From positions 1 through 64,000 of the forward strand of contig JBEKAA010000012.1 in assembly GCA_050018455.1 (NCBI GenBank): 64,000 bases of DNA, read 5' to 3'. The notes under the pieces were generated by a model. That model was not told where the DNA came from. It saw nothing but the letters and a program-made list of their open reading frames with translations, and did not search any database. Each line of letters starts with the position of its first letter. Within the stretch, counting starts at the first letter, position 1. The position numbers and the translations under genes were made by a program. Below, piece after piece: positions 49,029-59,256 of the stretch. Source of the DNA: RBG-13-68-16 sp050018455 (GTDB lineage Bacteria; Acidobacteriota; Thermoanaerobaculia; Thermoanaerobaculales; Thermoanaerobaculaceae).

Positions 49029-49865
49029 TCAGGTGACAGCGGCACGAAAAAAGAAGAGGGCGCGGTAGGCGGCGAGCAGAAGCAGCGCCGCGCCAAAGGT
49101 CGCGACGATTGTGGCGCCGGTCGGCAGGTCGAGCACGAACGACAGCGCCACCCCGCCGGCCGAAACCACCGCGCCCATCGTCCAGCCGATCGCAAGGCGC
49201 ACGCCGAGCCGCTCGGAGAACAGCATCGCCGCCACCGACGGCACGATCAGGAAGCAGAACACCAGGAGCACGCCGGCGATCGCCACCGACGAGGTGACCA
49301 CGAAGCCGAACGACATGTAGAACAGAAAATCCCAGAACCGGACGTTCACACCCTGCCGCTCCGCTTCGGGCTCGTCCATCGAGATGAGGAGGAACTTCCT
49401 GCGGAAAACGAAGTGAAACACGCCGACGAGCGCGTAAAGTACCGCGGTCTTCCCGATGTCGAACCAGGTCACGGAGAGGATGTTCCCCACCAGCATCTCC
49501 TTCAGGTGCTCCGTCTCCTGGGTGGCTTTCGACATCAGGAGGATGGCCACCGCGGCGGAAACCGCGTACACGATTCCGATGATCGCCTCCTGGGGGATGC
49601 GGGTCTTTCGATGGGTGCGCGTGAACGCGAAGATCGCCGCGCCGATGAAGGTGAAACCCAGAGAGAAGAGGTACGCCTGGTGCGAGGTATGGATGTCGTA
49701 GCCTGCGAGGTAGGCGACGGTGAGGCCAAGGGCGGCGATCTGCGCCAGCGAAAGGTCCACGAAAATCACGCCGCGCTCGACCACGTGCACGCCGAGGTAC
49801 GCGTGAATGCCGGTCAGGATGAGGCTGACCACGAAGGCGGGGAGAAGGATTTGAAACGGGGTCAT
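49029..49865 (-). CDS. Metal ABC transporter permease (ZnuB-like)
   Basis: The membrane part of a zinc/manganese ABC importer, 278 residues with about eight hydrophobic segments. LGVHVVERGVIFVDLSLAQI AALG-type sequence near residue 25 and IPQEAIIGIVYAVSAAVAIL near 90 match the ABC-3 family (PF00950). The later VAIAGVLLVFCFLIVPSVAA is the usual conserved helix. It overlaps znuA by 4 bases. No ATPase gene lies in this operon or anywhere convincing in the window, so the ATP-binding subunit must come from elsewhere. Confidence 0.9.
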   Translation of the reverse strand: MTPFQILLPAFVVSLILTGIHAYLGVHVVERGVIFVDLSLAQIAALGLTVAYLAGYDIHTSHQAYLFSLGFTFIGAAIFAFTRTHRKTRIPQEAIIGIVYAVSAAVAILLMSKATQETEHLKEMLVGNILSVTWFDIGKTAVLYALVGVFHFVFRRKFLLISMDEPEAERQGVNVRFWDFLFYMSFGFVVTSSVAIAGVLLVFCFLIVPSVAAMLFSERLGVRLAIGWTMGAVVSAGGVALSFVLDLPTGATIVATFGAALLLLAAYRALFFFRAAVT

Positions 49866-50785
49866 CGGCTGCCCTTTCCGTTCATGGCTTTGACGAAGGC
49901 GTCCACGTTGCGGTCGAACACGTCGAAGTAGTCCTTGAGCTCGGGAATGCCGCCCACCGACGGGTAGAACGTGACCACCGCAGCGCCGGTCTTTTCCGCG
50001 ATGAAGTCGGGGGTCTTGCGGTCGAAGTACGGCTCCACGAGGATCACCGCGACCTTGTCCTTCGCGATGATGTTGATGATCTCGAGCGTGTGCGTCGGCG
50101 ACGGCGGGATCCCCGGCTTCGGCTCCACGGTCCCCACGATCTCGAGCTTGAAGCGCTTGGCGAAGTTAGGCCACGACTCGTGGAACGTCACGACCCTGGC
50201 GCCCGCGAACAGCGCCATCTTCGCATCCCACGCACGCTCCTTCGCCGTGAGAGAGGCCTCGAACGCGGCCAGGTTGGAGTCGAAGGCGGCCTTGCCCGCC
50301 GGGTCCAGCTCGGTCAGTTTGGCGGCGACCGCGCGAGCGATCACGCGTCCGTTCTCGGGATCGGTCCAGTAGTGCGGATTGCCGTAGGGGTGGACGTCCC
50401 CCATCGCCCTCGTCACGACCTCGGTCGGTTTCTGGAGGATGTCGCAGCCGATCGAGGCGTCGAGGTAACCGGCGTTGCCCGGGTGGATCTTGTCGTTGCG
50501 GCTCTGGTCGATCAGGGGCGGGAGGTAGCCGATCTCGAGCTCTAGCCCGGCGGCGATCAGCAGATCGGCGCGAGAAAGCTTGACGATGAAGGACGGCTTC
50601 GCGTCCACGAAGTGCGGGTCCTGATAACCCCGCGCCAGCGCGACTGCCTCGATCCGGTCGCCTCCGACCGCTTCCGCGATCGACGCGAGGTCCTGCAGGG
50701 AGGTCACCACGCGCAGTTTGGCTTGTGCCGGCATGGTCAGCCCCACGAGCAGAGCGGCAGCTGCCAGTGTCTTGGTGGTCGTCAT
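49862..50785 (-). CDS. Metal ABC transporter substrate-binding protein (ZnuA-like)
   Basis: A periplasmic metal-binding protein of 307 residues with signal peptide MTTTKTLAAAALLVGLTMPA. The ligand positions of the cluster A-I family are present: DPHFVD, GNPHYW after GDVHPYG, FHESWPNF, and the last acidic site in VEPYFDRKTPDF. There is no His-rich loop, so zinc versus manganese or iron cannot be decided from the sequence alone; the adjacent ZIP gene favours zinc. It overlaps the permease by 4 bases and follows the porin by 9 bases. Confidence 0.9.
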   Translation of the reverse strand: MTTTKTLAAAALLVGLTMPAQAKLRVVTSLQDLASIAEAVGGDRIEAVALARGYQDPHFVDAKPSFIVKLSRADLLIAAGLELEIGYLPPLIDQSRNDKIHPGNAGYLDASIGCDILQKPTEVVTRAMGDVHPYGNPHYWTDPENGRVIARAVAAKLTELDPAGKAAFDSNLAAFEASLTAKERAWDAKMALFAGARVVTFHESWPNFAKRFKLEIVGTVEPKPGIPPSPTHTLEIINIIAKDKVAVILVEPYFDRKTPDFIAEKTGAAVVTFYPSVGGIPELKDYFDVFDRNVDAFVKAMNGKGSR

Positions 50786-50794
50786 AGCTCCTCC

Positions 50795-51952
50795 TCAGAA
50801 CGGGTGGGCGCCGTGGGCGCCGATCGCGAACTGCAATTGAAAGAGGACCTCGTTGGCGGTGTACGTGCCGGTCGAAGCGCTGTTGGGCCCGCCATACCGC
50901 CGCTGCCGCAGCTCGGCGCGAAGTTGCGAGAACTCGCTCGGCCAGAAGGTAACCGTGGCCGCCGTGCCCGTGTCCTTGATGGCGGCGTTGTCCGCGTGCT
51001 GCGACGCCTCGCCGCGCACCCCGACCCACCACCGCTTCGCGAGCTGGTACTCGCCCGACACGAACCAGCCGTCGGCGTTGACCGTCCCGCCGGATTGGTC
51101 CCTGCGAGAAAGGAAGTACTCGCCCCGAAGGATTGCCGAACGGTAGTTTCCTTTCACGAGCGGCTTCCAGCGGAGGGTAGCGTCAACGGCTCCCAAGGTG
51201 GTCTCTGCGTCGGAGCTCGTGCCGTTCGGCCCCTGACCGTACGACACGCCGAAGTCGAGGTTCGTGGAGTCGGAGAGGTCCGCGAACACCCGGTAGTGGC
51301 CGTTGTACGCGAGTTGGCTGCGCTTCGTCGCCACGAACGGGCCGTCCGGCTCATCGCCGAACACCTGGAGCGTCAGCTCGGAGAAGACATCCCCCGGCAA
51401 CGGAAGCAGCTTCGCAACCGAAGCGCCGGTGCCGATCCAGCCTTCCTCGCCACCGAGGAGATTCACCACGGGGAGGGGCTCGTCGGGCCAGGGCATGACG
51501 TGGAGGTGCATCGTATTGACCTTCCCGAACGAAACCCGCATCCGACCCACCTTCACGAGCAGGTCCGCCGGCAAGGCGGTAAAGGTCACGAACCCTTCCT
51601 CGACGCTCACGTCGTGCTCACCGAACGAGATGAAGAAGTCGGCACGGGCATAGGGATCCACGACCGCCTGGACACCCAGTTCGGACTCCCGGAGGCTCGC
51701 GCTCGGCAGGTTCTCCACCGGATTCTGTCCGCCCACGGCAAGGAAGTTGCCGATCACGGAAACGGATGGGTTGAAATAGTTGGACGTCTGACTTGCGGCG
51801 CCCGCGGAACCGGTCGCAAGCGGGGTCGGCGGTGTCGGCGCCGCTGCGGGCGCAGGCGTCGGGGTCGCTGCCGGCGAGTCCTGTGCCGACGCTATCCCCG
51901 CCGTCCCCAGGGCGATGAAACAGATTGCGATCAGCAGCCTTGCATGTCTCAC
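50795..51952 (-). CDS. Outer-membrane porin-like beta-barrel protein
   Basis: A protein of 385 residues with signal peptide (MRHARLLIAICFIALGTAGI) and a Pro/Ala/Thr-rich linker (about 25-50). A beta-rich domain with alternating strands follows to the C-terminal GAHGAHPF, whose terminal Phe is an outer-membrane signal. Runs such as ARADFFISFGEHDVSVEEGF and LLVKVGRMRVSFGKVN look like the zinc-regulated porin-like proteins that accompany ZnuA genes. It lies in the same operon, 9 bases before znuA. Possible role: letting metal or metal chelate cross the outer membrane; this is inference from neighbours. Confidence 0.72.
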   Translation of the reverse strand: MRHARLLIAICFIALGTAGIASAQDSPAATPTPAPAAAPTPPTPLATGSAGAASQTSNYFNPSVSVIGNFLAVGGQNPVENLPSASLRESELGVQAVVDPYARADFFISFGEHDVSVEEGFVTFTALPADLLVKVGRMRVSFGKVNTMHLHVMPWPDEPLPVVNLLGGEEGWIGTGASVAKLLPLPGDVFSELTLQVFGDEPDGPFVATKRSQLAYNGHYRVFADLSDSTNLDFGVSYGQGPNGTSSDAETTLGAVDATLRWKPLVKGNYRSAILRGEYFLSRRDQSGGTVNADGWFVSGEYQLAKRWWVGVRGEASQHADNAAIKDTGTAATVTFWPSEFSQLRAELRQRRYGGPNSASTGTYTANEVLFQLQFAIGAHGAHPF

Positions 51953-52026
51953 GGTTCCTCCTCTGGTTCACTGCGTTGCGGCCGACCGAGATACCGGGTC
52001 AGTCGATGAAGATGGGCTCATAGAAA

Positions 52027-52371
52027 CTAGAGGAGGACAGGCGGCGCTCGACCGTCATTGGTCCGAAATTCGGTCGAGAAGACCGGGGCGGACCGGGACC
52101 GCTCCCGGTTGGGCCCGGAGGGCGCGCCCGCCGGAGGCGCCGACACCATCACCGGCTCGATGGCGGCGGCGTACAGGAGACAGACGAGACAGACATGCGC
52201 CGCGGCATCCATGCGTCCGGTCCGGTTCGTCGCGGAGGCGCGCTCGCCGCGCTCGGGCGGCGCACCGCACGACGGTTCCGGGTGCAGGCCGGCCGAGGTC
52301 GTCAACGACAACGCCGCAGCGAGTACGACCGCCGCCCGGATTGCCGCCTTCGATCGCGCCCGCTTCAGCAT
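52027..52371 (-). CDS. Small secreted Cys/His protein, second copy
   Basis: A product of 114 residues with an N-terminal basic and hydrophobic signal (MLKRARSKAAIRAAVVLAAA), then LHPEPSC, AAAHVCLVCLLYAAAI and an ending GRAPPVLL. It shares its plan with the protein at 47790-48149: signal, LHxxP-type His/Pro site, one CxxC, C-terminal RxPP. ATG at 52371 follows AAGGGGG. It starts the operon small protein-porin-znuA-znuB, with 74 bases to the porin. Resembles DUF2946-like proteins; a periplasmic metal-related role is a guess. Confidence 0.55.
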   Translation of the reverse strand: MLKRARSKAAIRAAVVLAAALSLTTSAGLHPEPSCGAPPERGERASATNRTGRMDAAAHVCLVCLLYAAAIEPVMVSAPPAGAPSGPNRERSRSAPVFSTEFRTNDGRAPPVLL

Positions 52372-52555
52372 CCCCCTTGGCGAACTGTTTTCCGGCAACT
52401 TCCTATTTTCCACCTTTCCTGAAAACAGCGACCCGTTGTCGGGAAGCTCAATTGGAGAGGATAGCAGCGGCCATCCTTGGTCTCAAGCTCGCGTGGCTCC
52501 TCGAGCCCTGTGGTACGGTTGGGTCGAGACGAGCGGAAGCTCCGGGAGGCCCGGC

Positions 52556-53998
52556 ATGAGCGATTCGCACGACGGCTCGAGGAAGGTCAAGATCGTGGCC
52601 ACCCTGGGCCCCGCCTCGGCAAGCCCTCAGGCGGTTGAGGCGCTGGCGCGGGAGGGCGTGAACGTCTTCCGACTCAACGCCGCCCACCTCGAACCCGCTC
52701 AGATCCCGGTCTTCGTGGAGCTGGTTCGGGCCGTGGAAACCATCGTTGGCCATCCTCTCGCCGTCTTCTGCGACCTCGCGGGCCCCAAGCTCAGAGTCGC
52801 CCGGTCGGCGCCGCCCGTCTCCGTCGTCGAGGGTAGCGCCATCTCGATCGGCGACGCGACGAGCGGGGTGGATGTGATCGTCGACGGCATGGACCCGGCG
52901 CGGGAGTGCCCGATCGGCTCGCGCGTCCTCATCCACGACGGCAAGATCGTGCTGCGGGTCACGGCCGTCTCCGGTGGCATTGTCCGCGCCGACGTCGTTC
53001 GTGGCGGCGACGTGGCGGCCGGAATGGGCGTGAACCTCCCCGACGTGGAGACCTCGCTCCCCTCCCTCACACAGGACGACCTCGAGTGCCTCGCGGCGGC
53101 GCTCGACGCCGGCATCGACGCCTGCTCGCTCTCCTTCGTGCGGCGGGTGCAGGACGTGACCGCGCTCCGCGAGCACATGGCGCGGCACGGCCGCACCGTT
53201 CCGATCATCGCGAAGCTCGAGAAGGCTCAGGCGGTCTCGCCCGAGGCCCTCATCCCCATCCTCGCCGCCGCCGACATGGTCATGGTGGCCCGCGGCGACC
53301 TGGGTGCCGAGACCTCGCCCGAAATGGTGCCGGTGCTCCAGAAGCGGATCCTTCAGGCGGCCCGCGCCGCCGGCGTCCCGACGATAACGGCGACCGAGAT
53401 GCTCGAGAGCATGATCCACGAGCCGCGGCCGACCCGGGCCGAGGCCAACGACGTGGCCAACGCGGTCTTCGACGGGTCCGACGCCGTGATGCTGAGCGCG
53501 GAGACCGCGGTCGGCGACCACCCGGCGATGGCCGTCGCCGCCTGCGCCCGCATCGTCCGCGAGGCGGAGCTCCACCCCGAGTTCCGGACCAGCTGGGCCG
53601 CCGCCCCGAGCCATGCCGCCGCGCTCGACCCGGTATCGGACGCCGTAGCCGGAGCCGCCACGACGGCGGTGGAGCATCTCGCGGCGAAAGCCGTCGTCTG
53701 CTTCACGCAGAGCGGGCGCACGGCGCTCCTCGTCGCTCGTCACCGCCCCTCGACGCCGATCTTGGCTCTGACGCCGAGGGTCGAGGTGGCACGGGCTCTT
53801 GCGCTCGTCTGGGGCGTGATCCCGAGGGTGGTGCTCGAACAGCCCGACGACCACGAAGAGGTGGTTCACCTCGCCGAGCGCGAGGCCGTTCGGGAGGGCC
53901 TCGCGGCAAAGGGCGACCTCGTCGTCGTCACGCACGGCGCGCCCGTCACTGCGCAGCCGCTCACGAATCTCATGCGCGTCCACCGGGTGGGCGGGTAA
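52556..53998 (+). CDS. pyk: Pyruvate kinase
   Basis: Last glycolytic step, making ATP and pyruvate from phosphoenolpyruvate. The 480-residue length is normal. Conserved parts are KIVATLGPASASPQAVEAL, NVFRLNAAHLEP, FCDLAGPKLRVA, VPIIAKLEKAQAV (catalytic Lys), MVMVARGDLGAE (metal site), TITATEMLESMIHEPRPTRA and SDAVMLSAETAVGDHPAMAV, with the C-terminal regulatory domain after 350. FRLNAAHL departs from the usual FRxNxSHG in two places near the N-terminus, so nucleotide contacts may differ. CGGGAGG precedes the ATG. It converges on tolC. Confidence 0.95.
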   Translation: MSDSHDGSRKVKIVATLGPASASPQAVEALAREGVNVFRLNAAHLEPAQIPVFVELVRAVETIVGHPLAVFCDLAGPKLRVARSAPPVSVVEGSAISIGDATSGVDVIVDGMDPARECPIGSRVLIHDGKIVLRVTAVSGGIVRADVVRGGDVAAGMGVNLPDVETSLPSLTQDDLECLAAALDAGIDACSLSFVRRVQDVTALREHMARHGRTVPIIAKLEKAQAVSPEALIPILAAADMVMVARGDLGAETSPEMVPVLQKRILQAARAAGVPTITATEMLESMIHEPRPTRAEANDVANAVFDGSDAVMLSAETAVGDHPAMAVAACARIVREAELHPEFRTSWAAAPSHAAALDPVSDAVAGAATTAVEHLAAKAVVCFTQSGRTALLVARHRPSTPILALTPRVEVARALALVWGVIPRVVLEQPDDHEEVVHLAEREAVREGLAAKGDLVVVTHGAPVTAQPLTNLMRVHRVGG

Positions 53999-54018
53999 GG
54001 CAGAGACGGGGTCCGGGG

Positions 54019-55319
54019 TCAGTCGCGGCCGAGCGCCTTGATCAGCCCGGCCCGCGCCTGCGAGAGGTTGTACTCGGCCTGCACCTTCTGCTGCGCCGCG
54101 CTCGTGAGCGCCACCTGAGCGTCGCCCAGCTCGATGATGCTCCCGACGCCCGTCTCGTACCGCCCTTCGGCGAGCTGCAACAGCACCTGGGCGTTCGCAA
54201 GGGCTTCGACGCTCGCCGTCAGGGCCTCCTTGTCCGCCCGGACCGCGAGTCGCGCTTGCTCGACGTCGAGCCGCACCTGCTGGCGCTCCGCGTCCGCCTG
54301 CGCCTGGATCGACACAAGGTTGAACTCGGCCTCGCGCACCTGCGCTCTCGTCAGTCCACCCTGGAAGACAGGCACGGAGAGCAGGAGCCCGGCGCCCCAG
54401 TTCCAGGTGAGACTCGAGGCGTACTGCCCCACATCCGAGAAACCGGCGGAGAGACCCAGGCTGGGGCCGTACGCGCCCCTCAGCGAGCGGATTGTCAGCT
54501 CCTGCGCGCGGACCTGATTGAGCAGGGCCGCCAGCTCCGGGCGGGCCTTGATCGCCTCGTCCAGGAGGACATCGGTCGAACTGTCCTCGCCGTCGACCGG
54601 CGGCAGCGTCTTGTCGGCGACGTCGTAATCGGTGGGACCTTCCACGCCCATCGCCTGGTTGAGCTGCGCCTTCGCGGTCTCGTAGCCGTTCTCCGCGTTG
54701 ATGAGCTGGACCCTGGCGTTGGCGACGTCGGTTTTCGCCTGGGCCAGAGCGATCTCGGCCTGCGTCCCGACCTCGACGAACCCCTCGGTCTGCTCCATGT
54801 GCTTCTGCTGGTTGGCGAGGGTGTCGCTGGCGACCTGGACAAGACCCTTCGCGGCCCGCGCCTGGAAGTACACGTTACGCACGGAATAGAGCACCTGCTC
54901 CAGCGTCGTATGCTCGCTGTCCCTCTGCGAGGCGGCGCTCGCCTGCGAGGACCGCCACTTGGAGCTGGTCTGCCCGAAGTCGTACAGCAGCTGGCTCGCA
55001 TTCAGTCCCAGAGTGAAGTAGTTCACGGAGCTCCAGCTCTCGTTGTTGGTCCCGCCCGAGGTCTGGCTCGGAAGGGTCGAGGGCCCGCCGGCGTAGTTGG
55101 CGGACTCGCGCTGGTACTCGGCGCTCCCGCTCACCTGCGGCAGCAGGGGCGCGAACGACTCGTCCACGCGCGCCAACGCAGCCTGCGTCGTCGCGGCCGC
55201 CTGCCGCAACTGGGGCTGCTGGGCGCGCGCCGTGGCAATCGCTTCGTCGAGGGTGAGGATCCGCGGGGAAGCGACGGGGGCCGCCGCCGCGAGCGCGAGA
55301 AGGGCAAGGTTTGCGATCA

Positions 55320-55323
<4 letters not shown>
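54019..55323 (-). CDS. TolC family outer-membrane channel
   Basis: The exit duct of a tripartite efflux pump. A signal peptide (about 1-20) is followed by two long repeated helical/strand halves typical of the OEP family, with ILTLDEAIATARAQQPQLRQ at the start and EAEFNLVSIQAQADAERQQV, LLQLAEGRYETGVGSIIELG and AEYNLSQARAGLIKALGRD at the end. The 434-residue length fits. It overlaps the upstream permease by 4 bases and is the last gene of marR-macA-macB-permease-tolC. Confidence 0.93.
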
Positions 55324-56545
<1,222 letters not shown>

Positions 56546-56549
<4 letters not shown>

Positions 56550-57292
56550 CGTTCGCCTCCGGCGGCGGCCTCGGCCGGCAGTGGCACCGCCCTCAGGGGC
56601 TCCTGCCGCTTGTCGGACTGGACCTTGCCGTCCTTCATGACCACGACGCGCCCGGCGTACCGCGCGATGTCGGGCTCGTGCGTCACGAGGACGACCGTGA
56701 TCCCCGAGTCGCGCAACTCCTGGAAGATCGCCATGACCTCGACGCTGGTGACGGAGTCGAGGTTCCCCGTCGGCTCGTCGGCCAGGATCACCTTGGGGTT
56801 GGCGACAAGGGCCCGGGCGATCGCGACCCGCTGCTGCTGGCCGCCGGACATCTGGTTCGGGTGGTGGTACATGCGGTCGCCGAGCCCGACGCGGGCGAGG
56901 GCCGCGCGGGAGTGCTCGTGACGCTCGCGCGTGTGCATCCCGCCGTACAGGAGAGGCAGCTCGACGTTCTCGACGGCCGACGTGCGGGCGAGCAGGTTGA
57001 AGTTCTGGAAGACGAAGCCGAGAGTGCGGTTCCTCTTCTCCGCGAGGGCGTTCCGGTCGAGCGTGGACACCTCCTCGCCGGCCAGCAGATATCGCCCCGC
57101 GGTCGGCCGGTCCAGGCACCCGATGATGTTCATCAGCGTTGACTTCCCGGAGCCGGACGCGCCCATGATCGCGATGGACTCGCCCTCCTCGACCGCGAGC
57201 GAGACCCCACGCAGGGCGTGGACCTCCACGTCCCCCATCTGGTAGACCTTGGTCACGTCCTCGAGCGCCAGCAGTGCCGACGAGCCGTTCAT
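56546..57292 (-). CDS. MacB-type ABC transporter ATP-binding protein
   Basis: The cytoplasmic ATPase of the exporter, 248 residues. All motifs are present: Walker A MGASGSGKSTLMNI, the Q-loop VFQNFNLLARTSAVENV, signature MSGGQQQRVAIARAL, Walker B VILADEPTGNLDS and switch VTHEPDIARY. The sequence fits the LolD/MacB/FtsE-like group. ATG at 57292 is chosen because homology begins at LALEDVTKVY just after it. It lies 7 bases after macA. Confidence 0.95.
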
Positions 57293-57299
57293 CGCGGCC

Positions 57300-58580
57300 T
57301 CAGAACATCCGGCGCGGGAAGGCGCCGGCCTGCTGCGCCTGCGCGCTCGTTCCGCCGGAGGCATCGGTGATCACCTCGTCGCCCTCGGACAGATCGCCCT
57401 CGACGACCTCTGTCAACGAGCCGTCCGACACGCCGGTGCGGATCGCCATCCGGGTGGGCTTGCCGTCCTTCAGGACCCACACGGTTCTCCGGGTGGGGTC
57501 GGCTGCGTCGGCGGCGCCGCCCTTCGCAGGAGCGCCTCCACCCTGGGCCGCCTCGGCGCCTGCCGCTCGAGCCCCGTGCTCGCTCTTCGCGCCCGGGTTG
57601 AGGCGGGCGAGCAGATTCGCGGGCGGCCGGAAGCGCAACGCCGCGTTCGGAATCCGAAGGGCATCGTCCCGTTGTGCCCAGACGAAGGTGCAGTTGGCCG
57701 TCATCCCGGGCCTGAGCTTGAAATCGGGGTTCGCGACGTCGATCACGGCGTCGTACGTCACGACGTTCTGGACGGTCTGCGGAGAGTTGCGGACCTGTCG
57801 AACCTTCCCTTCGAACCTCTGGTTCGGGTAGGCGTCCACGGTGAACGAGGCATTCATTCCGTCCCGGAGCTTGCCGACGTCGGACTCCGCGACGCTGGTG
57901 TCCACCTGCATCTTGGAGAGGTCCTCCGCGATGAGGAACAGCAGCGACGCCGTCATGCTGGAGACCACCGTCTGCCCAACGTCGACGTCGCGCGCGATGA
58001 CGATGCCGTCCGTCGGCGAGATGATGTCGGTGTACGCCAGGTTCACCTCGGCGGAGTGCAGCGCGGCCTTCGCTTGCTCGACGGAGCCCGCGTCGGCGTC
58101 GACCTGGGCCTTTGCGGCGTCGGCGGTGGCCTTGGAGGTGTCGAGATCGGCCTCCGCGATGAGCTTGCGCGCGGCGAGCTTCACGTTCCTCTGGTACTGG
58201 AGCTCGTCGTCGGCCGCCACCGCCTTCGACTTGGCGAGGTTTCCCTGTGCCGCCACGAGGTTGGCTTTCGCCTGGTCGACCGATGCCTGGAAGAGCGAGG
58301 GGTCGATCTTCGCGACGAGCTGACCCTTCTTCACCGGGGCGTTGAAGTCTGCGTACCAGGCCTGGATCCGGCCTGACACCTGGCTGCCGACCTGGACGGT
58401 GACGATCGCCGACAGTGTGCCGGTCGCCGTCACTTTGGAGACGATGCGGCCGCGGTCGACGCGCGTCGTGTCGAGGCGCACCTGACCCTTCGAGCTTGCC
58501 TGGCGGACCTGCACCCACCCGAAAACCCCAACCACGACCGCCACCCCGACCACTATCCAGAACCACTTGTTCTTCAGCAT
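57300..58580 (-). CDS. Periplasmic adaptor (MacA/HlyD family)
   Basis: A membrane-fusion protein of 426 residues linking the MacB-type pump to TolC. The N-terminal signal anchor (WFWIVVGVAVVVGVFGWVQV) is followed by a lipoyl-like domain (VTVQVGSQVSGRIQAWYADF), a long helical hairpin (about 85-190), and the second lipoyl half with ISPTDGIVIARDVDVGQTVV. Beta-barrel and membrane-proximal domains follow, with an Ala/Gly-rich insert near 335-360. ATG at 58580 follows GGAG. It is the first structural gene after marR. Confidence 0.92.
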   Translation of the reverse strand: MLKNKWFWIVVGVAVVVGVFGWVQVRQASSKGQVRLDTTRVDRGRIVSKVTATGTLSAIVTVQVGSQVSGRIQAWYADFNAPVKKGQLVAKIDPSLFQASVDQAKANLVAAQGNLAKSKAVAADDELQYQRNVKLAARKLIAEADLDTSKATADAAKAQVDADAGSVEQAKAALHSAEVNLAYTDIISPTDGIVIARDVDVGQTVVSSMTASLLFLIAEDLSKMQVDTSVAESDVGKLRDGMNASFTVDAYPNQRFEGKVRQVRNSPQTVQNVVTYDAVIDVANPDFKLRPGMTANCTFVWAQRDDALRIPNAALRFRPPANLLARLNPGAKSEHGARAAGAEAAQGGGAPAKGGAADAADPTRRTVWVLKDGKPTRMAIRTGVSDGSLTEVVEGDLSEGDEVITDASGGTSAQAQQAGAFPRRMF

Positions 58581-58690
58581 GGATCTCCTCTATGCGGCCG
58601 TCCGTCCGGACGGCGTTGCACGATCACGGTAACGAACCGAACGGCGCCCGCCCAGAGGCGATCTTCGGGCTAGAGCCGATTCGCTCCTCA

Positions 58691-59161
58691 TCAGACTGCT
58701 ATCGCGGTCGTTGATCCCCGACCGGCCTTTGATGCCTCGAACTGATCCAGATTGGCGATGACCTTCCGCAGACCCGACACCACGGCGCGTCGCTCCCCAG
58801 GCGTCAGTGCGCCCTCGACTGCAGCCAGGATCGCCTCGGCCACCGGGAGCAGGCCGGCGGTCAGTTCCGTACCGGAGGGCGTCAGCATGAGGCGCGAGCG
58901 GCGCCGATCCGCGGGGTCCGGCGACCGCCGCACCAACCGGCGGCGCACCAAGGAGTTGACCACGCGGCAGGCAGTGGGCTCGTCCATCTGACGGCGAGCC
59001 GCCAGCTCTCGAAGCGAGAGCCCGTCGTTCCTCGCGATGACCACCATGGTCCAGAACTGTTGCACCGACATGTCGTGGCCCTGCAAGAGGAGGCTGGTGA
59101 CCTGCTTGATCCGTCTCCGCACCGTCACCAAGAGCAGCCCGATCCGTTCACGTCCCGGCAA
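58691..59161 (-). CDS. MarR family transcriptional regulator
   Basis: A winged-helix DNA-binding repressor of 156 residues. LLQGHDMSVQQFWTMVVIAR, LSLRELAARRQMDEPTACRV (the HTH), and LVRRRLVRRSPDPADRRRSR (the wing, with the DPxDRR signature) are characteristic. The TTG at 59161 is chosen because GGGGAGG lies 6 bases upstream; another TTG at 59176 is less well placed. It precedes the efflux genes by 110 bases on the same strand and probably represses them and itself, responding to a small ligand exported by the pump. Confidence 0.88.
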   Translation of the reverse strand: MPGRERIGLLLVTVRRRIKQVTSLLLQGHDMSVQQFWTMVVIARNDGLSLRELAARRQMDEPTACRVVNSLVRRRLVRRSPDPADRRRSRLMLTPSGTELTAGLLPVAEAILAAVEGALTPGERRAVVSGLRKVIANLDQFEASKAGRGSTTAIAV

Positions 59162-59178
59162 TGGATGCCTCCCCAATA

Positions 59179-59207
59179 ATTGTCATACGAATTGTTTGCC
59201 TTGTCAA
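59179..59207 (-). promoter_or_regulatory. Predicted promoter of marR with partial AATT dyad
   Basis: On the minus strand TTGACA (59207-59202), 17 bases, GACAAT (59184-59179). The region between contains AATT near both ends around CGTATGAC, an A/T-rich dyad of the sort MarR proteins bind. The transcription start would fall close to the ribosome-binding site, which weakens the promoter call. Confidence 0.4.
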
Positions 59208-59256
59208 CCGATCTCCGTTCGCTCCAAAGCTGAAGACGGGGGCGGAGCAGAACGGG

